Of a stretch of DNA of 56,255 nucleotides, positions 1 to 7,587 are shown piece by piece. How positions within the stretch are numbered: the stretch's first letter is position 1; each line of letters opens with the position of its first letter. This DNA is from Candidatus Poribacteria bacterium. GTDB taxonomy: Bacteria; Poribacteria; WGA-4E; WGA-3G. Below the pieces are notes generated by a model. The model saw nothing but the letters and a program-made list of their open reading frames with translations. It ran no database searches and had not been told where the DNA came from. Both the position numbers and the translations under genes were made by a program. The DNA lies in the NCBI GenBank assembly GCA_021295715.1, contig JAGWBV010000032.1, positions 1 through 56,255 of the forward strand. Reading direction: 5' to 3'.

Positions 1-399
1 ATACGTCGGGTGATTTCTTTCGTTTTTCTGCTTCGGTAGCAAATATGCAATCTTGACATGTTCACCGCGAAAGGTCATACCTTTGTGTTTTTTACACGAT
101 TTGAACTGTGGGTGACCTCTACCAAGTGTTTTCATTTCACGAAAACTTTGTGCCAAACGCTTAAGCATATTTTGCAAAGCCCATGAGTAGGGGATATTCC
201 AATGTTGGTACTTCTCAAGTTTCTTGAGCTTCGTCAAATGGGCAGACATTTTCTGATAGGAAAGTCCTTTGCCATACCGACGGTAATACCGCATGGACAC
301 CGCAAGGAAGTGATTTCGCACAACGCCGATGATATTCAACTCGTCGCACAAGTGGTGCAACGTCTTATCTTTGAAAAGTTTGTGTTTTGTATTTCGCAT
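1..399 (-). CDS. tnpB: TnpB (IS200/IS605-type RNA-guided nuclease), N-terminal part, cut by the window edge
   Basis: The minus strand is open without a stop from an ATG at 399 to base 1, giving 133 residues and running out of the window. The translation starts MRNTKHKLFKDKTLHHLCDE and has the N-terminal helix-turn-helix layout of OrfB/TnpB, with an Arg-Tyr-Tyr-Arg-Arg-Tyr cluster near residues 37-42 and a basic LTKLKKLEKY stretch. TnpB proteins are RNA-guided nucleases encoded by IS605/IS1341-type elements. Its RuvC domain and the guide-RNA end lie outside the window, so activity cannot be judged. No tnpA lies between this gene and the IS end at about 605, which suggests a tnpB-only (IS1341-like) element. 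It differs clearly from the tnpB at 27097-28332. No strong ribosome binding site is visible. Confidence 0.8.
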   Translation of the reverse strand, partial: MRNTKHKLFKDKTLHHLCDELNIIGVVRNHFLAVSMRYYRRYGKGLSYQKMSAHLTKLKKLEKYQHWNIPYSWALQNMLKRLAQSFREMKTLGRGHPQFKSCKKHKGMTFRGEHVKIAYLLPKQKNERNHPTY

Positions 400-441
400 A
401 GATTTTCACACATCACACTCTTAACCCCTGTAAAGTGGGTA

Positions 442-605
442 GGACCGACACACAACCAAGCGGTTGCGCTTTACATGTCGGTCCAGTGTGATATGAGTAT
501 TAAACCACAATTAAGGCTAAATGTCAACTCTTTTTTTTAGGCGTTTGGTCTAATCCACTAAGGCGGTGTCTACATCCCAAACCTAAAGGATTGGGTTTTG
601 ACACC
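442..605. repeat. IS-end hairpins upstream of the edge tnpB
   Basis: Between the tnpB start and the next gene there are two imperfect inverted repeats. At about 442-484, GGACCGACA and TGTCGGTCC flank a 25-nt loop. At 565-605, GGTGTC and GACACC enclose an inner CCCAA...TTGGG hairpin with CCTAAAGG at its top. A very similar CCCAA-CGCTAAAGC-ATTGGG hairpin lies at the tnpA side of the second IS (28841-28860), so this is probably the left end of the element, near 605. The rest of 400-678 holds no gene. Confidence 0.5.
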
Positions 606-678
606 GAAATCTGATAAAAGGAAAAGTCGGACGCAAACAACCTGATTGAAAACGTAAAAGACAGAAGGAGATGTAACA

Positions 679-1500
679 GTGATCGGTATCTCTTACCATG
701 CTGGTGGGATGAAAGACATCCCCCTACAAGAAGTTATCACGATTCTCGCCGATGCAGGCTACGACGCAATCGAGATGATGTGCGGTCCAGAAGCGCATAT
801 TCCCTCTGGCGAAGTTACCGATGGTTTGCTCAAAGAGGTTAAAACGATGGTCGACGACAGCGGGTTAAAGGTCTCTGTCATTAATCCTTTCACGGGAAAA
901 GGTTTATACCAACTGGCAGCGGAGAACCAGCAGGAAGCAGTTGACCATTACGCGCTTCTTCAAGACGTAGCCGTCGCACTGGGGGCGGGTGGCGTTAATT
1001 TCCTGACGGGGTATGGCGGCGAGAAAGGCGACGCGTTCGCATGGCGACTCCTCGTTGATGCCCTGAAGCCGATCTGCCGACGCGCTGAAGAACTCGGTAT
1101 CACAATGAACATCCACAACCACGAAGCGACGACAATAGATGCCTCTTCAAAAGTTACGCTTCTGATTGAACACGTTGGCTCTGACGCATTAAAATCCCTC
1201 AACGACATCACCAATTTTTATCATATCGGTGAAGACATCGCCGAAGTCACCGAAAAACTCGGACCGCTTACTACGCATTGCCATGTAAAAGGCGTGACAG
1301 GGATGTATCCCTACAGCACTTTCCTGATTCCGGGCGAAGAGGGAGATGAGTTGGATTTCCGAACCTTTGCCGAGAGTTTAGGGAAAGTCGGTTACGATAA
1401 GTATATCTCGGTAGAAACGTTCCCCCACATGCGCATGGAGAAGGCACAAATCGCTCACGACATGATGGCGAACACATTGAAAGAATTAGGTTTACGGTGA
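679..1500 (+). CDS. Sugar phosphate isomerase/epimerase family protein (xylose isomerase-like TIM barrel)
   Basis: A 273-residue protein of the AP endonuclease 2/xylose isomerase-like TIM-barrel family. The N terminus has a strand followed by LQEVITILADAGYDAIEM, the usual first repeat. Acidic and His residues sit at strand ends: HNHEA near 150, HCHVKG near 210, PGEEGDELDF near 225 and SVETF near 250, where the divalent-metal site of the family lies. Members isomerise or epimerise sugars and inositols; the substrate cannot be read from sequence. The start is GTG at 679, supported by AAGGAG at 665-670 with 8 nt spacing. The gene is monocistronic and converges on the oxygenase gene downstream. 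Two other TIM barrels of this superfamily (42152 and 52589) occur in the window and are not recent duplicates. Confidence 0.85.
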   Translation: MIGISYHAGGMKDIPLQEVITILADAGYDAIEMMCGPEAHIPSGEVTDGLLKEVKTMVDDSGLKVSVINPFTGKGLYQLAAENQQEAVDHYALLQDVAVALGAGGVNFLTGYGGEKGDAFAWRLLVDALKPICRRAEELGITMNIHNHEATTIDASSKVTLLIEHVGSDALKSLNDITNFYHIGEDIAEVTEKLGPLTTHCHVKGVTGMYPYSTFLIPGEEGDELDFRTFAESLGKVGYDKYISVETFPHMRMEKAQIAHDMMANTLKELGLR

Positions 1501-1507
1501 AATAAAT

Positions 1508-1617
1508 GTAGCCTGCAACATCGGTGCAGGGTTTTTGCTTGGGTGTTTCCCCTAGGTCTACGGAAAGGAACGTGAAGTTATCAACCCACCTGACCGACCC
1601 GCAAGGTATAATTAAAA
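1508..1617 (+). repeat. 5'-leader repeat element, copy 1 (not before a start codon)
   Basis: One of 13 copies of the leader-type repeat described in the findings. It begins with the GCCTGC...GCAGG hairpin, continues through ACGGAAAGGAACGT and a CCACCTGACCG block, and ends in CCGCAAGGTATAATTAAAAA. Unlike most copies it does not precede a gene. It points at the 3' end of the minus-strand dioxygenase gene, whose TAA stop codon is formed by the TTAATT of the repeat. This suggests that the element moved in and supplied a new stop. Confidence 0.65.
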
Positions 1618-2400
1618 ATCCAATGCTTTGATGCCGGGCCAATCCCGCCACATATCCTCATTCGGCGGTTCCTCCTGCGTTTGTTCTAATTCCGTTTTCC
1701 GAAAATCGTATAGCACTGCCTGCCGGATCTGCCGCGAGTAGTTATGCCCAGCAGCATGACCGATGCGATGGTGCCAGAAGACGACATCCCCCGCATTACC
1801 GTAGCACTCAACCCCCGGCTCTCTGCTGAGACGCTCGCGGTCGGTTTCATATTGCGGTGTCGGCTCGTTCTTGTATTGGGAATGGTAATCGTAATAGAAG
1901 ATTTTGTGGCTCCGGGGCCAGACAGTAAATCCACCACCTTCCGGCGGCACATCGTCAATATAGCCGACAGCGCCGAGATGAAACGGATGTGCGTCAACAT
2001 GACACCCAATTGATTTCTTCGGAACATCGCCGTAAGGTAGCGTGCAATAGATACCACGGACCCGGTTGGGGTGCACCAAATTTCCCTTACCCAAGAATTG
2101 CTCTGCCATCCGCCAGACGTTCGGATCGGTAGCAAGGAGTTGAACCATCCAATCTTCGCCACCCGGTTCACGGAAGTTCCACCGGAACCCGCGCCGATTG
2201 TTGTCTTTATCAATGTTTTCCTCTTCAGCGGTGAAGGGTCCTATCCAAGTATCGGGATCATCACGTCTACGTCCTTCGGGCGCGCCATCCCAGAGTCTTG
2301 CCCGTGCCCGCTCCATCAATTCCGGGTTCAGGACGTTGCGTTTCACCAAGTACCCTTCATTTCTGAAAAATTCAATGTCTTCTCGTGTAAGTTCAACCAT
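1612..2400 (-). CDS. Phytanoyl-CoA dioxygenase (PhyH) family protein
   Basis: A 262-residue Fe(II)/2-oxoglutarate-dependent oxygenase of the PhyH family, which hydroxylates small organic substrates. The metal site is visible: H134-x-D136 in GCHVDAHPFHLGAVGY and a distal His in GDVVFWHHRIGHAAGHN (probably H215), followed by an Arg near 226 that would bind 2-oxoglutarate. PhyH-like proteins are strongly expanded in Poribacteria, and the true substrate is unknown. The ATG at 2400 lies exactly 12 nt after the AAGG of a leader repeat (2402-2489), which fixes the start. The last codons run into leader repeat copy 1, so the C terminus may have been changed by that insertion. Confidence 0.85.
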   Translation of the reverse strand: MVELTREDIEFFRNEGYLVKRNVLNPELMERARARLWDGAPEGRRRDDPDTWIGPFTAEEENIDKDNNRRGFRWNFREPGGEDWMVQLLATDPNVWRMAEQFLGKGNLVHPNRVRGIYCTLPYGDVPKKSIGCHVDAHPFHLGAVGYIDDVPPEGGGFTVWPRSHKIFYYDYHSQYKNEPTPQYETDRERLSREPGVECYGNAGDVVFWHHRIGHAAGHNYSRQIRQAVLYDFRKTELEQTQEEPPNEDMWRDWPGIKALDF

Positions 2401-2401
2401 T

Positions 2402-2489
2402 TTTTAAGTATTCCTTGTGGTTAAATGACGTGAGTTTACGCATTAACGCTCTTTGCTCAAATTCGCTCTCTATTTCATTATGAACTACG
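2402..2489 (-). repeat. 5'-leader repeat element, copy 2
   Basis: Minus-strand copy directly before the dioxygenase ATG. It reads TAGTTCATAATGAAATAGAGAGCGAA at its 5' end, with a weak stem, and ends in CCACAAGG followed by AATACTTAAAAA and ATG. The distance between AAGG and ATG is 12 nt, as in five other copies. This is the most diverged copy (CCACAAGG instead of CCGCAAGG). Confidence 0.6.
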
Positions 2490-2654
2490 CACTTTATACT
2501 ACGAAGACGCATCATTGGACAATTACGCTAACTACATTTCAAGAATTTTAAAGGAATTTAACGATTTTTTCAAGGAAAAGCAACAATTGTCTCACCCCGC
2601 ACACTGTAAAGATGAAGAGGGTAGCGTTAGATACTTCACCGAGAACGGCAAAAT

Positions 2655-2690
2655 TTGACAACATACGGTGTTTCAACTATAATTAACGCA
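2655..2690 (+). promoter_or_regulatory. Consensus sigma70-type promoter for a leaderless mRNA
   Basis: TTGACA at 2655-2660, a 17-bp spacer and TATAAT at 2678-2683 match the sigma70 consensus perfectly. Only six bases (TAACGC) separate the -10 box from the ATG at 2690, so transcription should begin at or next to the A of the start codon. No Shine-Dalgarno sequence is possible in such a transcript. Confidence 0.75.
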
Positions 2691-4939
2691 TGTCAAAATT
2701 CGTCGTTGTTCTACTGCTATTCATTGCCTATCCACTATACCTTTTTGCGCACCCAGAAGGCATGGGTGAACATGTCGTTGAAGCCCACCGGATTGTAGGC
2801 GAACCCCCACAAATTGACGGGATGCTGGATGATGCTGTGTGGCAACGCGCAGAACCCCGCAGCGGTTTTGTTCAACTCGAACCGTCACGCGGTAATCCCG
2901 CAACTGACGATACAGAATTCCGCATCGCTTACGATGTGCATAACATCTACGTTGCATTCCGATGTTACGACGCTGAGCCGAATAAAATCATCAATCGGAT
3001 GACGCGGCGTGGCGATCTCTATGACTCGGAAGTTATTTCCTTTTTCATCGATCCTCATCACGATCACCGGACAGGCTATAAATTCGCTACAAACCCAGCG
3101 GGCGTCCAGAGTGATAACTACCGGTACGAGGACACACAACGCGACAGCAACTGGAAAGGAATTTGGTGGGTTGAAAGCAGTATTAATGAACAAGGGTGGT
3201 GTGCCGAGTTTAAAATTCCGTTCGCAAACTTTCGATTTACCGACTTCTCACATAAATCTGGGCCAACACAAATTTGGGGATTTGATGTGGAGCGGGTAAA
3301 TCGTCGGAAAAGCGAGGTTACGGTATGGAAACAGCTAACACAAGCCGGTGTTGTCACGCGGATGTCTGATTTAGGACACATTGTAGGTATTCAAGGCATT
3401 GAGACCGGAAAAAATTTTGAAATCTCACCCTATCTCTTAGGGGGTGGTATGGGTGCCGCCGATGCCGATTTAACAAGCCAATTCGGAACGGGTTTGGATG
3501 TGCAATACAGCCTCACGAGTGCCTTGAAGGCGAACGTTACCGTTAATCCTGATTTCGCTCAAGTTGAGGCAGACCAATTAGAGATTAATCTGACCCGATT
3601 CCCGACGCGTTTTCCTGAAAAACGTCCGTTTTTTGTTGAAGGAAACAGTTTTTTTGAAACGCCTTATGACCTGATGTTCAGTCGTCGTATCGGGAGTCGT
3701 GGTAACATCCTTTGGGGCAGTAAACTTACCGGTAAAATCGGTAAATACTCCGTTGGAGTCTTGGGAAACCAAACCGGTGAATTCAGGTTTTCTGAGAGCA
3801 CCCCGTCCGAAAAGGAGGAGGCGTGGTTTTCTGCAATCCGTGTTAAACGCGACATCCTCAAACGTTCAAATATTGGAGTCCTATTCGTGAATAAAGAACA
3901 GCCCGGTAGTGAAAGGTGGAGTCATAGCCGAGTGGGTGGTGTTGATATGAACCTCGCTTTGGGCAAAACCTATCACCTCACGGGGCAATACGCGGGTAGT
4001 TTCCATCCGGGCGAAGATAGTGATAACTTCGCGTATACGGTTGATTTCGCACAGCGCAACTATCTCTGGAGTAGCGACATTGGATTTGAACGGGTCGCGC
4101 CGCATTTTGAAATTAATCAGACAGGGTTTCTGCGGAAAGAACGAAACCGTGGCTGGCAACGTGTTTCTATGCGGTCCTCCTATTCTCCGCACTGGGGAAA
4201 GCACCAATTTTTTTCGGGTATAACCGCTCGTCTCTCTCAAAGCCTTTATACACCCGCGTATTTTGCGGAGTGGCGAGAACGTAACCCGGAGTTGTCCCTT
4301 TCGCCTGATTTCGATGAAGACCTGTTCAGATGGAGTGTTGGTGGAAATGTCGGGATGGATTTTAGGGAAATTCTCTTGGATGATATCATGGTGTACTATG
4401 ATCGAAGCCGGGAAGTTGAACTCACAGAAGTATTTACAGCAGACAGATACGGGTTTGAGATGGATACCGATTCCACAAAACCCATTGCTATCGGTATCGG
4501 CGTGGATTTCGCCGACTATTTTAACTTTGGACGACAGCAAGCTGGCAAACAGCGGAGCCTCATGCTTGAGACCACTATCCGTCCACAGAGCAATTTGTCT
4601 ATAGAGTTAGACAGCGGCTACGCCCAGAGTTTTGATTTGGAGGGGGCAATTGATGGTAGGTTCTTCGTTAGCTCATTGCGTGCTACTTACCTGTTCACGC
4701 GAGAGTCGTTTCTCCGGATGTTCGCGCAAACCAATAGGGAACGTCCACTTTCTATGGAAATTCATCAGACGTATCTGCTGAGTTTTCTATTTGGATGGGA
4801 ATATAGTCCGAAGAGTCACCTGTTCATTGCCTATAACGAAGCTTGGGGCGATGCTCCTGTTGGAGCAGCCTCCAACCGTCAGTTGCAACTGGAAAACCGT
4901 GTCATTGTCATTAAAGTGACGTATCTCTATAACTTATAG
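2690..4939 (+). CDS. CBM9-like/DUF5916 outer-membrane beta-barrel protein
   Basis: A 749-residue exported protein. Residues 1-20 form a signal peptide (cleavage near LFA-HPEG). Residues about 30-210 form a carbohydrate-binding family 9-like domain: PQIDGMLDDAVWQRAEP at its start, then FRIAYDVHNIYVAFRCYD and FFIDPHHDHRTGY. The rest matches the DUF5916 layout, with a PDFAQVEADQLEINLTRFP segment followed by EKRPFFVEG near residue 310 and many amphipathic strands ending in an aromatic/Leu C terminus (VTYLYNL), typical of an outer-membrane barrel. The function in the family is unknown; glycan binding or surface transport is plausible. The start is set by the consensus promoter 6 nt upstream. A related CBM9 module is fused to an Omp85 barrel at 38110-41925. 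Confidence 0.8.
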   Translation: MSKFVVVLLLFIAYPLYLFAHPEGMGEHVVEAHRIVGEPPQIDGMLDDAVWQRAEPRSGFVQLEPSRGNPATDDTEFRIAYDVHNIYVAFRCYDAEPNKIINRMTRRGDLYDSEVISFFIDPHHDHRTGYKFATNPAGVQSDNYRYEDTQRDSNWKGIWWVESSINEQGWCAEFKIPFANFRFTDFSHKSGPTQIWGFDVERVNRRKSEVTVWKQLTQAGVVTRMSDLGHIVGIQGIETGKNFEISPYLLGGGMGAADADLTSQFGTGLDVQYSLTSALKANVTVNPDFAQVEADQLEINLTRFPTRFPEKRPFFVEGNSFFETPYDLMFSRRIGSRGNILWGSKLTGKIGKYSVGVLGNQTGEFRFSESTPSEKEEAWFSAIRVKRDILKRSNIGVLFVNKEQPGSERWSHSRVGGVDMNLALGKTYHLTGQYAGSFHPGEDSDNFAYTVDFAQRNYLWSSDIGFERVAPHFEINQTGFLRKERNRGWQRVSMRSSYSPHWGKHQFFSGITARLSQSLYTPAYFAEWRERNPELSLSPDFDEDLFRWSVGGNVGMDFREILLDDIMVYYDRSREVELTEVFTADRYGFEMDTDSTKPIAIGIGVDFADYFNFGRQQAGKQRSLMLETTIRPQSNLSIELDSGYAQSFDLEGAIDGRFFVSSLRATYLFTRESFLRMFAQTNRERPLSMEIHQTYLLSFLFGWEYSPKSHLFIAYNEAWGDAPVGAASNRQLQLENRVIVIKVTYLYNL

Positions 4940-4982
4940 TCGTCAGTTACCACTTGTTAGTTAAAAGACAGATTTGTTAACC

Positions 4983-5092
4983 TAATAGTCTGTCATATCT
5001 AAACTGATAGGTGTGTTCGACTGATTTTGTCGGGTTTCACTCCGTTCTACCCGACCTACAAAAAGTCAAAATAACGTTGATAGACTACTAAG
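4983..5092. repeat. Small MITE-like element with terminal inverted repeats
   Basis: The segment begins TAGTCTGTCATATC and ends GATAGACTACTA, so its ends are inverted copies. Inside lies GGGTTTCACTCCGTTCTACCC, a motif that recurs at 22797-23043. There is no coding capacity. The adjacent 4940-4980 carries a short heptanucleotide-type array (GTCAGTTACC, GTTAGTT). Confidence 0.45.
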
Positions 5093-5113
5093 CTTCCCTT
5101 TTAACTGAAGACC

Positions 5114-5198
5114 GTAGCCTGCAACACCGGCGCAGGCGGATATGAGGAATGGGCATCAAGTCCAAACGCAGGTCGTTCCTCCGCAAGGTAAAATTAAA
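5114..5198 (+). repeat. 5'-leader repeat element, copy 3
   Basis: Plus-strand copy with a perfect GCCTGC/GCAGGC hairpin (5117-5137), a second stem GAGGAATG/CGTTCCTC, and CCGCAAGGTAAAATTAAAA. The downstream gene starts 49 nt further on, after its own promoter-like box, so the element is upstream of, but not abutting, the start codon. Confidence 0.65.
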
Positions 5199-5222
5199 AT
5201 TTTAATAAAAAGAGTAGAGGTG

Positions 5223-5231
5223 TGGTATAAT
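5223..5231 (+). promoter_or_regulatory. Extended -10 promoter, candidate leaderless start
   Basis: TGG-TATAAT at 5223-5231 matches the TGn extended -10 form. No good -35 is seen. The ATG at 5238 lies 6 nt after the box, the same distance as at 2690, so the mRNA would begin at the start codon. Confidence 0.5.
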
Positions 5232-5237
5232 AAAGCC

Positions 5238-5606
5238 ATGAAAGATTTTTTACTGCTATTTTTCAACGTTTTGCTAACGGTAATGGGACAGATTTTGTTT
5301 AAACACGGCATGAACACGATCGGTCGTATCAATAGCCTACGAGACGCTACGGGCAAATTGGCGCAGGCATTCCTGAACCCTTATATCCTCAGTGGAATTG
5401 CCATATACGGTTTTACAACGCTCGTTTGGCTGATTATCCTGTCGCGTGTTAAACTGAGCATTGCGTATCCGATGTTAAGTTCTGGGTATGTCCTGTCAAT
5501 CCTGTTTTCCTGGATGTTGTTCAAAGAATCTATCCCTAAGATTCGTATCATAGGTGCTCTGATTATCTGTATTGGGGTCTACCTTGTGGCACAAGGAGAA
5601 TCTTAA
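5238..5606 (+). CDS. Small multidrug resistance/EamA-like transporter
   Basis: A 122-residue membrane protein with four predicted membrane segments, about residues 3-23, 45-65, 70-90 and 100-118. The ending IRIIGALIICIGVYLVAQ is typical of the SMR/EamA drug-metabolite transporter superfamily. Members export small cations, polyamines or lipid-linked sugars. The first helix contains LLTVMGQILFKHG, resembling the helix with the conserved charged residue of SMR proteins, although the canonical Glu is replaced by Gln. That makes a classical EmrE proton-drug antiporter unlikely. I chose ATG 5238 rather than an upstream in-frame ATG at 5142, because 5142 lies inside the leader repeat and would add a non-homologous 32-residue extension. 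Confidence 0.7.
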   Translation: MKDFLLLFFNVLLTVMGQILFKHGMNTIGRINSLRDATGKLAQAFLNPYILSGIAIYGFTTLVWLIILSRVKLSIAYPMLSSGYVLSILFSWMLFKESIPKIRIIGALIICIGVYLVAQGES

Positions 5607-5608
5607 CA

Positions 5609-6037
5609 ATGGTAGATCCCGCAAATACGCGTGTTGCCGCCAGCAATTCTTTCGTTGCGATGATCCTGTCCGCAATTCTTCCAGGACTCGGTCAACTCTA
5701 TTTAGGGCAGCTTCTAAAAGCGATTCTCCTTTTTACCATTTTCGCTTCTGCTATTGGTATTTTCTACCTCAATTCACTGCCAGTAACAGGATGGGATGAT
5801 TTAATGCGGTTCAAACCCGCAACGCCGGAGAACACCTCAACAGACGAAACCCGCAACGCTGAAGCACAGGAGCCTTATTCAATTCACATCTGGACGTTCG
5901 ATGATGGCGAAAAACTGATGTACCGACCTTCATGGAAACTGAAAATCAGTGCATCTGTCCAAGGTATTTTATGTTGGCTCTACGCAGTTGGTGATGGATG
6001 GCGGGGCAGGCGTAGAACCAGAAGACACCATAATTAA
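5609..6037 (+). CDS. Small membrane protein with a GLGQLYLGQ motif (TM2/DUF5683-like)
   Basis: A 142-residue protein. Residues about 15-55 contain two hydrophobic segments around ILPGLGQLYLGQLLKAILLF, the motif shared by TM2-like and DUF5683-like membrane proteins of unknown function. A polar Thr/Glu-rich region follows (residues 70-95), then a third hydrophobic patch near 118-128 and a very basic tail (RGRRRTRRHH). The gene begins 3 nt after the stop of the transporter gene, with AAGGAG 10 nt before the ATG, so the two are probably cotranscribed. The function is unknown. The 6038-6120 gap holds a short palindrome-type repeat (ACTCCGATTCCCGAC) and a heptanucleotide-like array. Confidence 0.6.
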   Translation: MVDPANTRVAASNSFVAMILSAILPGLGQLYLGQLLKAILLFTIFASAIGIFYLNSLPVTGWDDLMRFKPATPENTSTDETRNAEAQEPYSIHIWTFDDGEKLMYRPSWKLKISASVQGILCWLYAVGDGWRGRRRTRRHHN

Positions 6038-6138
6038 TTTTCTGTAGGAAGGAACTCCGATTCCCGACTGATAACTTCTATCTTGGTGATAGTTAACAAC
6101 TAACTGTATTACAAACTATCGTGGAACGTAATGGAGCG

Positions 6139-7482
6139 ATGCACAGAAGTCAATCGTTTAAAATAATAATTCAGTGGAGCCTCCTCATTGTATTGGTAAC
6201 CGGGTGCCAAGATGATACGGCGGTTCTGAAAAAGAGTGAAGAACTTCTGAACGCTGGAACGCCACAAGCAGCAGTGGAAGAACTGGAGGCTTATATCGAA
6301 ACGGTGCCTGAGGAGCCGAAGGCACGAATGTTGCTCGGGAAAGCCTACAATGACTTAGGGCGTTATAACGACGCGGTGCTGGAGTTACAGAAGGCATCAC
6401 AACTTTATGCCGCACAACCGGAAGAACGGATTGCAGCACGACTTGAGTTGGCTCGTACCTATTTAAGATTCGGTGATAGGGGTTCCGCTTTTCGTGTGCT
6501 ACGACTCGTTCAGCGGAGCACACTGGATCCTGAAGTGTTGCGCGAAATTATTGAACTCGTCGGAGACACTTATCATACAAAACAGTTGACCCGTGGTGAT
6601 TCAGATAACTATTCACCTACCTTTTCTCCGGACGGCAGACAAATTGCCTTTGCATCCTTTCGACTCGACAATGGCGAAATCTATTTAATGGACTTAAATG
6701 GGCGTATCCAACGGCGTGTAACCTTCACAACAGATTTCAACGATAGTTCACCGGCGTTCCTCAAGACCCCAAACTATCTGTTCTATAGCAGCGAACCGAA
6801 GTCATCTCGCGAAGTTAAAGTTGTCATCCAAAGCAGCGGCTCCACTCCGATTTACGCCGGATTCCATGTAACACATATTCATAGCAAAATAACGCGAACC
6901 GTTTTACCTGTGAGTTTCGGTGCCCGTGTGCCTCGGACATCGCCTGTTGAAGATCAAGTTGTTTATGAATCCAATGTAGATGGGAATCTGGAATTATATC
7001 TCATCAATTTAGCAGGGCTTGATCTCGCACAACTCACACCAGAAGACATTGAGCCGAAACGTATCACTTTTAACGAAACCGATGACGGAAGTCCCGCGTT
7101 CTTCCCGGACGGAAAACGCATTATATTTGTCTCCTCTCGCAATGAAGTAAACCAACTTTACACCATAGACATTGACGGAAAAAATGAGAAACATTTCAAT
7201 CCAAGTCGCTGGGGGTGCTACAATCCCACGGTGTCGCCTGATGGAAAAACGATTGCGTATGTCTCCGCCAGAGAAGGCGACTGGGAGGTATATCTCATTG
7301 ATGCAGATGGTAAAAATGAGCGGCGGATTACCAGTGACATCGGTAGGTCTATTCAACCCGCCTTTTCGCCTGATGGTCGCTACCTCGCGTATGTTTCCGA
7401 TAGGAGTGATACTTTCCACATCTACCTGATGTCTCTCGACAAACCTGTCACTCGTGAGGATTTAGCCAGACGCTTACAATAG
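6139..7482 (+). CDS. TPR and TolB-like beta-propeller lipoprotein
   Basis: A 447-residue lipoprotein. A short signal peptide ends in the lipobox LVTGC (Cys23). Residues about 30-140 are TPR-like helices (TPQAAVEELEAYIE, ARMLLGKAYNDLGRYNDAV). Residues about 150-435 carry at least four PD40/TolB repeats of the type SPTFSPDGRQIAFASF, SPAFFPDGKRIIFVSS, NPTVSPDGKTIAYVSA and QPAFSPDGRYLAYVSD. Such proteins are periplasmic and bind partners through the propeller; the specific role is unknown. An in-frame GTG at 6121 would add six residues. I prefer ATG 6139 because it gives a standard lipoprotein signal, but neither start has a convincing ribosome binding site. Confidence 0.8.
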   Translation: MHRSQSFKIIIQWSLLIVLVTGCQDDTAVLKKSEELLNAGTPQAAVEELEAYIETVPEEPKARMLLGKAYNDLGRYNDAVLELQKASQLYAAQPEERIAARLELARTYLRFGDRGSAFRVLRLVQRSTLDPEVLREIIELVGDTYHTKQLTRGDSDNYSPTFSPDGRQIAFASFRLDNGEIYLMDLNGRIQRRVTFTTDFNDSSPAFLKTPNYLFYSSEPKSSREVKVVIQSSGSTPIYAGFHVTHIHSKITRTVLPVSFGARVPRTSPVEDQVVYESNVDGNLELYLINLAGLDLAQLTPEDIEPKRITFNETDDGSPAFFPDGKRIIFVSSRNEVNQLYTIDIDGKNEKHFNPSRWGCYNPTVSPDGKTIAYVSAREGDWEVYLIDADGKNERRITSDIGRSIQPAFSPDGRYLAYVSDRSDTFHIYLMSLDKPVTREDLARRLQ

Positions 7483-7513
7483 CCGTCGGCAGTCAGCCGT
7501 CGGCAGTCAGTAG
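7481..7513. repeat. Heptanucleotide array
   Basis: Four consecutive 7-mers alternating AGCCGTC-type and GGCAGTC-type units start at the TAG stop codon of the preceding gene. The same degenerate AGTCAGC unit recurs at about 12130, 18515, 21478, 36725, 39850, 44815 and 48906. Confidence 0.6.
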
Positions 7514-7587
7514 AGCATGTGGCAGGTGAGAACGTTTGCAACCGCCACAGGTCCCTGATAGCCATTAAGAAAGGAGGTTAGAAAATC

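Noticed and set aside
202-540. Plus-strand ORF of 112 codons over the start of the window
   Set aside because: It is antisense to the TnpB frame (1-399) and its translation has no domain features. The minus-strand frame has clear TnpB sequence.
5142-5237. Upstream in-frame ATG extending the small transporter by 32 residues
   Set aside because: The extension is encoded by the leader repeat and has no hydrophobic or conserved character; the promoter-like box lies after it.
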